This document shows, piece by piece, positions 51,791 to 61,800 of a stretch of 64,000 bases of DNA. The stretch is from Lichenostomus cassidix. Lineage: Eukaryota > Chordata > Aves > Passeriformes > Meliphagidae. Each line of letters opens with the position of its first letter. The stretch's first letter is position 1. Position numbers and translations under genes: made by a program. The notes under the pieces were generated by a model. It was not told the origin of the DNA. It searched no databases and saw only the letters and a program-made list of their open reading frames with translations. The stretch covers positions 50,698,561 to 50,762,560 of the forward strand of contig CM039179.1 in the NCBI GenBank assembly GCA_008360975.2, written 5' to 3'.

Positions 51791-51859
51791 ACTCTCTGAC
51801 CCCAGAGATAGAAGCTGACCGCAGCGGGGGCAGAACAGATGCTGAAAGGACAATACAAG
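51791..51859 (+). CDS. DACH1: DACH1 coding exon, acidic tail after the coiled coil
   Basis: Seen: the acceptor is ..tttctatgtttctag before 51791 and the donor is AAG|gtagga after 51859. The exon is 69 bp and phase 1 at both ends. With the split Asp it encodes DSLTPEIEADRSGGRTDAER then TIQ. The AGCGGGGGC stretch (Ser-Gly-Gly) makes it locally GC-rich. Known: it matches the penultimate coding segment of DACH1; in human DACH1, from memory, about a dozen further residues follow in a last exon. I searched by eye for that ending (Asp-Gly-Arg-Leu-Tyr...) between 51860 and 64000 and did not find it, so it probably lies beyond the window. The upstream intron is only 467 bp, so this exon and the previous one are probably spliced by exon or intron definition across a short gap. 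The exon is also skippable in frame. Confidence 0.95.
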
Positions 51860-54099
51860 GTAGGAATTTGCAAAAGGCTATAAATCTAGATCTTGCTATA
51901 TGAGTTTTTCCTCAGCTTTAGACTGCTATTCAAGCATGTAGCCTACCATCTGGGCCACATCAAAACAAGTTCAAACAAGGTCAAGTTCATCTTGCTTGTT
52001 TATAAGAGAAAATATATTCTGTGCTGATAGATTTTCTTTAAATTACTAGGTCATTTCTGTTTATACAAAGCAATTAAAGAAGAATAATTAATTTGAAGCA
52101 GTATTGGGCTGAATCTCAGACATGCTGAATGCAGTTTATTGTGAATATGTGTAGTTTGATTCAAGTTAATAATGTATGTAAAAGTGTATTTGAAGCATCT
52201 TGAGCCTTTTAACTGTACAAATGGCTAAACCTAATGGGTAACATTCAAGGTATGATGAGAATTTCATAGCTAATAGTCAGTGGCAGTTACTGAAAGGTGT
52301 GTTTCAATAAGCTACTCTGAGCATTAACAATAAATAAGCTGTTTATTCCCATCTTGGATTTTTCATATACCACATTCCATTATTTACATTTTAATAAAAC
52401 AAATCTGCTGAGTAAATTTATACATGAAATACTAAAGAGAGCCATATTACTTCCCCCATGAATCTAAATGTATATATACATTGCAAACAAGATATTAGTA
52501 AAGAGGAAATTTTGAAGACAGTATTTATGTTATAATATCTATTCTTATCAACAGGCTAAATCTACCTACACGAATACTAAACAATAAAAATAGCAATTGT
52601 TCTCAACTGTAAATGAAGGTGCATTTTTCAGAGGCAAGCCTGAAAGGATTAGCTCCAGTAATCATGCTCAATTGCCTTTATTTTGCATTTTGAAGTCAAT
52701 CATCCTAACAGTATCATTTGACATCATCTGTGTGTTATTTAATCACATTTTCTAACTTCCAAGGAGTTGTTACTGGTGTGCCACAAGGAGGCTGTAACAA
52801 CAGAATAAAAAAGTCAAGAAGATTTTAATGGATTGAACATACAAACAAATACCAAAAATGCAATAAATTCTTATGAAAGACAAACACATATATATAAACA
52901 AAGACATTTGAAGCGAGTTATGTCTGCAAAGTCACTAACACAGAAGTTGGAATATGCCATATTAAATGTTGCCTGGGAAGTGAATACATGTTTTGAGGTT
53001 TATTATCCCAGAATCCTGCCTTCCTTCCCATAAAATTTATACATTATTCAAAGCACCATTTGACATAATTAATTTGGTAAGAATTCAGCCATTATGCAAT
53101 TTTGTTATAATCCAGACAGTTTGGGGTTTTTTTGGTGCTAAAACAGACATCTAATTTCTTGGGAGGCCATGCTGCTGCACCAGTCACTGCAGTACTTGCA
53201 CATTAATTGCTGCATCTTCAGAGCATTCTTGCAAGGAAGTGAAATTTGGAGTATTCCAATTTGATAGCTGGGAAACAGTCAAAGACAGATTAAGATGACA
53301 TATTGCTTAACTGTCAAGTATCAAGGACCTAATTTTTCAGGATAATTTGCATTTTTGGCAAATTTATTCAGGAATAATCAAATCACTGTTCCTGTTGAAT
53401 TCAGTTTTGCTCATAGGCTGAAATATCAAGCTGAATATTTGTAATATGAGCAACACATAATTTTGGAAGTATATATATTCTAAAGGATTCATCCCAAACT
53501 ATGAAATAACAGAACTTGAGCTTTTGAGCAATGATTATGCATTATTTCCCAGCTGTCCACTGCCTACTATTGCTCATTTCATATATTACCAGTTTTGCGA
53601 TAAATGAAATCAAGGATTTACAGGAGACATTCTCAGTAATGACTTTTCCTTGATTCATCTGTCCAAGGTGATGCACATTAAAAACAAAACAAAAATCTAC
53701 AGACGATTATTTAGTTCAGGATTGGACCATGATATTTTCTGATTGTGATATTGAATCATAGTGTAAAGGCAACCTTAATTCTGACATTTCCTGTATCTAC
53801 TTTGCACTCCTAACATATAACCAAAGCAGAGGGGTTTTAGGAAAAAGGAAAGAAGAAGCAAGAAATAGCATTGTCATGTCTTACAGTTTAATATATTCAG
53901 CTCAATCATCATACAGCAGTTCGGAACTTTTAGATCTACCATAATATATAACCCTATAACACAAATGTAACTGTAGGAACATATTGTCATTGTAAATGAG
54001 TCATTATAGGGTGACAGGCTTCAGAAATAGTTCAAGAAACTGTTAATGGTAGACAAGTCATGCCAAATGTCAGGACTTTTTGTGTTCATTTCTGATGTT

Positions 54100-54560
54100 G
54101 ATTGGAAGGAGGATTTCCTTTCACCATAAACTCCTTCTTCTCTGTTTTCCCTTACTATCCCTGTGTATCTGTCCCAGTTCCTCCTATTTCTTCCTTCTCA
54201 CTCCAACCCTACATTTTGTCAGTTGCTAATCTGACTCTTTTCCTTGCTCTACATTACATTGTGCTTCTCTTTTCCTATCTTCACATTCTTCCAGCATTCT
54301 CTTCTGAGCTTGGTTTCATGCCACCCTGATCGTTTCCTTAATTACAAGCTCTTTCTCAGTGACCCCCAGCCCCCTGGCTCTGTCTGACCCTTCCTGTTGC
54401 CTCTTCTCTTATCCAGTCATTTCCAGGGCTGCATTGACATTCCCTGTTACCAGCCTTGCCTGTTGAAAACCACATCTCCATCTGTAGTGTTTGCTTTCCC
54501 TGTCTCCCTGTCAGGCTCACATTCCCTACTGGTTTCAGTACATTTCTGTTTCTTTTTGTG
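54100..54560 (+). repeat. Pyrimidine-rich block 1
   Basis: Strong T/C bias on the + strand with recurring short phrases (ttcctt, ccctgtctccctg, tcccagttcctcc). It resembles a decayed pyrimidine-rich minisatellite. No fixed period could be established by eye. Confidence 0.45.
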
Positions 54561-54984
54561 TACTTGCCTGGATATCAGGGAGGGAAGCACTGAGAGCATT
54601 CTGTTCATATTTTGAAGTATTTAGCATGGCAATTGTAGGCAGGAGTGAGGAGAAAGAATTGAAAGGAAAAAACCACTTAATTCCTGCAGCACTGGAATAA
54701 AGCATGCTCAGTACAGATACGGCCCTTTACCTGCAAGACTCTACAAAAGCTTTCCAATGAATGAAACCTTTTTCCAATACTTTCTTGAATTTTTGTTTGG
54801 GGCAACAAAGATCATTATACAAAATTTCAATTGCGTCCTCATGTTTCATCTGTAAATGGTATTTTGTATACTTTGGTATGCACTATAGAAGAAATACTAT
54901 ATAAAAATATTTATTTTATTATATTATTCTATATACAGTATATTCCATAATAAAAAATATAATACCATCTCTTACATCTTTCAG

Positions 54985-55071
54985 ATTCTGGAGAAAAAAT
55001 ACTTACTAGGGAAATACTTTCGTATTCCTCTCAAAAAGATATCTGTGTCTCGGTATCAAAGCATGCCTGGG
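54985..55071 (+). other. Exon-like segment, possible DACH1 cassette exon
   Basis: Seen: a pyrimidine-rich acceptor (ctcttacatctttcag) ends at 54984 and a gtaata donor starts at 55072. The 87-bp interval is open in the frame set by the previous DACH1 exon (phase 1 in) and leaves phase 1 out, so it could be inserted or skipped without a frameshift. It would add 29 residues: a split Asp, then SGEKILTREILSYSSQKDIC and VSVSKHAW. It carries two CpGs (tttcgta, ctcggta). Against: the donor is only moderate, an 87-bp open stretch is not rare by chance, and I know of no DACH1 isoform with this peptide. Confidence 0.25.
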
Positions 55072-55959
55072 GTAATAGTCTTTTTATCCACAATCATTTT
55101 TCAATTTACTGTGTTGAGCATGCTATGCAGTTCTATAACTAAGCAAACAAAGGTAGGAAAGCTGCAGTGCTCTGTAGGGAAGTGATATAATTGAAACACA
55201 AAGTGTAATTTCAGCATTTAAGAAAATATTATGCAAGAAAATCATAATTAAAACTAAAGATTTTGTTTACTATTTATTATAAGTAAATGGATACTTGTCA
55301 ACTTGAAATTATATTTAATGTTGCTATTTTTAAGTATCACTTTGAAGAGTAAGGAATAGGACTAATTTAAGCATAGAAGATAATTGCATTTGTCAATAAG
55401 GGGGTATGTTCTGTTCTATTTTTTTATCATGTGACACTCATTTAGATTCACTTTTAGTTCATGTAAAGTCTTTTGTAAAATGGGAGCGATAATAAAAAGA
55501 AATTTGAATACAAAACTATAAAAAGAAGCAATGCAGGGTATTTTAGGGTTGGGTTTGAGTTTTTTAAATACTGAGTAGATAAAAGTTTGCTTCAATATCC
55601 ATAAAATGTTAACAAATAATCATAATAAATAATTCAAATATGGGTTTCAGATGCAGTTATGTGGTTTTTTAAGAGATAAAAACAGATACTAAGCTCTTAG
55701 GAACTGGTATAGACTCTGGCTTTAAATGTTTTCTTTGCTTCTGTTTTAAATAATAATAAAGCAGATTATCCTCTTCTCCATACATATTGTAGGTTCACTA
55801 GATGCCTATGCCTAGCTCCCAATCCGGTTTCCCAAGACCCCCTCATCCCACACAAAAAGGTACCATACAAAGATAATGTTTGACTTTTATATACTGTTGT
55901 GTTATCAGACCTCTTACTAAGCACTAGAACAATAACATTTATTGCAGCTTTTCTTATTT

Positions 55960-56830
55960 TCATTGATTTTTTTTCATCTCCATCTGGTTACTTACCATGT
56001 ATTTGCCTGCCTACATTGTTATGTTTTCTTTTCCACCATATATCCCACATTTCAAATTTTCTCTCTCCCAGTAGTTTTCCTTCCAAGTCTTGTACCTTCA
56101 TTTTCATTCCATTTAAACATGAATCCTTTTACACATTATCTAAAATCCTCTAAAAGTGTTCTGGTTCTGCACCATCTTCACCATTGACCATTCTTTCCTT
56201 GTCATGTTGCTGTCATGTGTTCCTTTTCCCAAATCACTCACAAATGGTTTTGTGCTTTTGTCCCAAAGCTATCCTGGTAAGAGCAGGAAGATTAATCAAA
56301 TTTTCCCTCTTTCATGCTGCTGTTTTTTTCTTTTCAATTGATTTCAAATTTACTAGCAAATGCCTCAGCCTGTACCTTTTCTGCTTTCTTCCAAATAATT
56401 TCCAACTTCTACATGCTGTCATTCCAGCTCCTCCTGAAATCAGCTCAATTATTTTTTCCCAGGTCTTCTTACCCTGCTCAGTTCCCTAAATTCGCAGGGG
56501 TTTTTACCCCAAATGTCTCTTTTTGTTGCAAGACACCTTTTGCATTTTCCATGTCCTCAAAGTTTTTCCATCCTGCTTGCTCTCAATCAGTTTTTTCCTC
56601 AGCTATGCATTCTCCTCTAGCAGAAAATTTGTTCTCCTTGTCCATTGGTCAAATTTTTATACCTCAGCTCCTTATTTTGCTGCAAATATTTTTTTTTTTT
56701 CTTTTAGCACATTATCAGCCTTTCTCCAGATGTGTCTGTTATCTACTCTCCCTGTCCCTTAGCAAAATGAACTTACCCTGTCTAAGGCCTTTCCCATTGA
56801 CGTCTCTCCTTTAGTTCTCCACCTCTTCTG
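55960..56830 (+). repeat. Pyrimidine-rich block 2
   Basis: About 870 bp of strongly T/C-biased sequence. The lack of purine-rich stops creates a 166-codon open frame (56314-56814) of Phe/Leu/Ser-rich low complexity that is best read as a composition artefact. Recurring phrases include ctttctccag, ctctcccagtag and ctcagctcctta. Confidence 0.45.
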
Positions 56831-58189
56831 TAGGCTCATATTAAAAATTCACTCAAGTGTAATGCTAAGTGGTTTCAGATTATGCTTTTCTGATGTAAGA
56901 AAAAGACCTATTCAACTACCATGCACACAAAACCTTCCAGGACCATCTGTCTTTTTCCCCTCCCAGAAAGAACAAGGCAGGAAATAGAGATGTTGAACAG
57001 ATCCAGGAACAGAGAAAGAAAATAACAGTAACTCAGCATGCTGACTGCATGGTCCTGCATGAAGGTCCTTGTAAAGCCTTTGAAGGCTACTGAATATGAG
57101 CAAGAAAGAAATTATTATTCAAATTTCCTCATTGGAAGAACCTAGTGTGTGCATTTTACTGCCTAAATATTAGGTGAAAGTTGCCCTGCAGCTGCCCTCC
57201 ACATTAATTAAAATTGCTTATATACAGCTTCGCTCATTTGCCTGGAAATATGCACCTAAATTGTTTCTGCATTGGTTTGAAACTTCTTTAATCTATTTTT
57301 CAGCAGGCAAAATCCACATAATAATCTCAAAAACTGATAGTCCTTGATTCTTTCTTGTTATATTTGTGGTTGTTATATTTGTGTTTTGAAAGATGGGTAT
57401 CTGAAGGACTTCCGCAATGAAAAGGAACTTCTGGTGGTTCTGTGAAGCTACTGCACACAGTTCTATTTCTGATATATAAATCTTGGACAAAAGTGTGTGG
57501 AAATATGTGATTATGTTTTTTATGAGATCAAAAACATTATTGGAAAAGGCCATTATCAAGGCTGTGAAGTCAAGTATTCCAAAATTAGGAAATCGTAGAA
57601 TCAAGGTTGTCTTCCGCATCTTTGTTCAACTGTCTTTGTGTATGTTTTGTGATACAATCTTTAATTAAATGATTAGATACTGTATTTTTCACAGTACCTT
57701 GTCTCATTCAGTGCAGGGGACAAGAATATAGGCGAATAAATGGATATCTATCCAATATTTTCTTCATCATCAGTGGTCAGTGTGTTTTCTAATGCTCTGT
57801 AATACTTGGTTTATATATAATACTTCCATCATTAGACTACATGCTTTGCAGAAGAGTTGTGAATGATTATCTAAATTTCTTCCATATACTAAATCTTAAT
57901 TTTGGCATTTCCTAGCACCTGAGGGCTTTCCTTCACTAATGTCCTAGTAATCATTTCCTGGGGTTGTCTCCTTAACAAATAAACTGCAAAGTCAGAAGTT
58001 TCACTGTGAGACAGCATCTGAAAACTGTATGGAATTGAATCTTAAGATTCACAGTGATAAAGTTAACCAAGTAACTGATAAACTGTAATACCTCAATATG
58101 AACAGTGTGGCCTAAGGAATGACCATTTTGCTGTGGGGGTTTTACAGATACTTGCTGAGACAAAGACAATCTTGGGATACATTTCATGC

Positions 58190-58830
58190 TTTTGGGCACA
58201 GAATCTTCTTTTCATTTTTCTTGCAATCTGTATCACTTCTAACAGTGTTTCCCTCAAGCTTTTTTTGTCTTGGTTCTCCCTCATTTCTGGGTTTTCTATC
58301 AGTCTTAATATCAACTTTCAAATTTTATAATCACTTTCTAGACCCTTTTTCTTCCCACCTTTCAAGGCAAGTTTCTTCTCATATCCAGTCATAATCCCAG
58401 CCTTTAAAATTTTGACTTCTTGTGCTTAATATCCTTGTTAATCAAGATCTAGATGTCTCCAAATACAGACTCATAACATTCTATCTGTATGCCACATGTC
58501 CAGTTACTTGTCAAGATTTTGCCCTCCAACAAACCTCAAATGACTTTACTTGACTTTCTTGCCCTGTGTTCTATCCCTCTTCTTTCCTTCTGTTCTCATC
58601 TACTGGGTTCTGTTCTTGTCTATTAATACAAATAATTCAGTCCCACAACTTCAGTCTCAGTTATTGTCAGCCAATCATTTTTATTACTTTATTTCACAGT
58701 GTCTTCCAGTGCCCTGGTTTCTGTGTTTCTATCTATGTGTTTAGCCAGTCTCAGTCACTTCCCCAGTCACATTTTCTGTCCTTATTTCCAATTGCAATCA
58801 TATCAGACTTCTTGTCCTAATTTCTGTAAA
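58190..58830 (+). repeat. Pyrimidine-rich block 3
   Basis: The same texture as the blocks at 54.1 and 56.0 kb (ccctcttctttccttctgtt, cagtctcagtcacttcccca). The boundaries are gradual. Smaller similar patches occur at about 59040-59230 and 59630-59720, and another far upstream at about 32960-33185. Confidence 0.4.
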
Positions 58831-61800
58831 TCTTGAATATTTTTATGAGTTCATGTTTGTAGACTTAGAGAAGATTACTGTTGGCTGCTAATCATAGATA
58901 GGATACATTTTCCAGTGCACGACTACTCTCAAATTAACTAATGATTTTTTAAAAATAGTTTTCAATATCCTCAAATGACAGAACATCTATTTCTTTTCTG
59001 GGGACATCAGTGTTCTTGCAGCACATTTAACTAAAATGCCTTCTCTTTAGTCTTTTCTTCATTTATTTTCCTCGTATTGACTGTGATGACCAGTGTCAAG
59101 TCCATTTCTTTTATCTGTAGAGTCCTTTCAATAATTGCATCTTTCTCCCAGAGCTTCTGTCTCCTATCTCTGCATTTCTGTCTGTTCCTTTCCATGTCCC
59201 CCTTAATCAAAAGCAATCCCATTTGCATCCATTGCTGCCTAAAGACGAGGTCATCCATCTGTATAATATGTAAAACAATGGCCATATGTTCTCCAAAGTA
59301 TTAATTGATTAAACCTAAGAAAAGCAGCTGATTCTTTATACATTTTACCAAGATTTTTCTTCCCTTTTTTTCCTCATTAAAACTCTTGGAACTTCTAAAT
59401 GTCTCTCTATGTATATCAGCTTGTAAATTCTGCATTTTTATTCAATTGACACTTGCTCATCAGTTATTCTGGTTTTATTACCACTTAGTAAGTACTGTGG
59501 ACTTGTTGTTACTCATTTATTATTGCATGGGACTTCTAGCAGAAAGGTGCTTGGGTTTAGTATAGAGTCAGAATTCTCAAATGGATATATCAGGTCATTT
59601 GCTGAGTGAAAATACAGTTTCATTTTCCCATGTGACATTCCCTCTTCTCTGTGGGTCCATTTCAACAGTTTCATCTTCCCCTCTATTGTTGCTTTCTCAT
59701 TTTCCTTCCACCTTGCCAAATACGACTTCTGAATATCGAAAATATTTCTTAATATGTCACTCCCCTGAGCTGCGAGGCAATGTGTGTGTGCATGATCTGG
59801 AGCCATGTGGCTGCTGGTTGACCAGGTGGCTGACTAGGAGGCACATGCATTCTGAGGGATCAGTGACAAGCTAGGAGATACCCATTTTCTGCTGGACATC
59901 TTGTTGCTGCCTCTTGGCAGCTGGGCAAATCAAACAGTACATGATGCTTCTCAGCAGCTGATGGGCCAAACAAATGGTTTATCAAACTGTAAGAGACCCA
60001 CAGCCCACCTGTTGTGCAGGCCTTCTATAAAGGTTGAACATATCAGCAGGGAAAAGAAGTCAGGAGCCGGAAAAAAAGCTGTCAGAAGCCTGGAAGGCAA
60101 AGGGATTTTTTTTTTCTAGATGTGTTGAATAACTGCCCAAGGAAACATCTGCTACTTAGCTAGGCTGTTTATGGAAACAAACAGCTGACTATTCTAGACC
60201 CATAGAAATATAAAAAGGTTCTGTGAAGCAGCAATGACAAAACAGTGGACTGACTTTTTTGGAGATGAACATTTCTGCCGTTTTTAGGCCACTTAGCCTC
60301 TTATTCCATTAGGCCAGATTGAAAAAAAATATATTTTATTCAGATTAGGAGTCAACAAATACTATGAAGGTCTGCCAATGTGAAATAACATGTCTTGTGA
60401 AAATGGGACATTCAGCAATCTGACAGACAGATTTTGTATTTTTCTTTTTATCTATCTTATTAGCAGGTTTCTTCTTTATGTTTTCCATTAAGATTTCTAA
60501 AGGTCAATAAGACAACTGGCTTGTCTCTACAGTTTTGGTTAACTGCAGGCATAAGACAAGACTGTCACTGGAATGTGACTGCTCTCCTTTGGGTTATTCT
60601 AGCATCTCTAGGTAAGAGTAGTGATCTGAGGTACCAGAAACGTGGGAAAGACAACAGAATGGAGCAAAGTCATTGTAGTGACCCACTGGGGAGTGATATC
60701 TGCTGTTTTGTTATTGATTCTTCTCTGCATGCCATAGTTTGTCAAACAAATTGATGCATTGGTAAAAACATATGCACATGCAGTGTTCAATTTTAGAAGC
60801 TGAAGGGTAGTGTGTTTTCTGCATTGCACTTCTCTTTAGTCTTTCTTACACTCAAAAGAAAATTTATTTTCAGGCCTAGTGGTGGTCTTAAGCATGAGAC
60901 ACTGGTAGAATTTTAGTGTCTAACTCTCAGTGACATTTAGTGGAGCTGCTTTACTAACTCCGTTTGGTTAATCCACCTGATTCTATTTTATTTTTGTTCA
61001 GTCTTGATAAAATATTTGCTGGTTCAACATTGTTCTTATTTGCAGTAACACATAATGCTTCATTTTCCTTCTGATTAGTGCCTTAAACTTCAGCTGCTTT
61101 TTGACTTCAGTGTGTAACACCTTGTATTAATGTCAGGGTCATGCACTTATTATTCATGTGAACAGTGCTATCTGCTTCAATGAAATTATATACGTAATAA
61201 TAAATAACAACATTAATCTGCGTGCACCACCTTGAATTTCATTACTGTTGCAGAGGATATATCTCTGAAAATAGGTTCTGTACTTTTTATACATTTTAGA
61301 AAGAGCTTGACTCTCTCTCTCTGCACACTAATTTAAATATTTTATTTTATTTCCCCTAAGCCTTAGTATCTTTACCAGTTCACAAATTTTAAAGACTCTT
61401 GTTTTGCTGGTTTTTTTGTCTTGGCAGACTGTCCAATATAGTCTAGCTTCTAAACCTAGATTCTGTAGTAGACATTTAAAATATCTCTTGCTAGTTCATC
61501 TGTCTTTTACTGTTGATATTGGAATACTTGATGGGGAAACAGACGTTAAAGATTTATTTGGCTTCATATTTCATTGACCATGGATAAATACTGAAATTAT
61601 CTTACAATGCATGGAAACCAAACAGCAATAAGTATGTTCCCTATTCCCCTGCCCAGGAGTCAGCACTTTGGCAGGTTTTCAACCCAAGCTAATCAATTAA
61701 AGACAACATTGATTAACTTAAACAGAAGGTGGTATTGATTGCAGTCAGTAACCTATAAATAGGCAATTGTTTCATAGTGTTTGTAGGTCATTGTTAGCTA

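Noticed and set aside
55648..55690. Possible terminal DACH1 exon after tttcag at 55647
   Set aside because: In the required phase it reads Asp-Ala-Val-Met-Trp-Phe and soon stops, which does not match the known DACH1 C-terminus.
56314..56814. 166-codon open frame on + (longest in the window)
   Set aside because: The protein is Phe/Leu/Ser-rich low complexity produced by pyrimidine-biased DNA. It has no domain, no conserved family look and no splice context.
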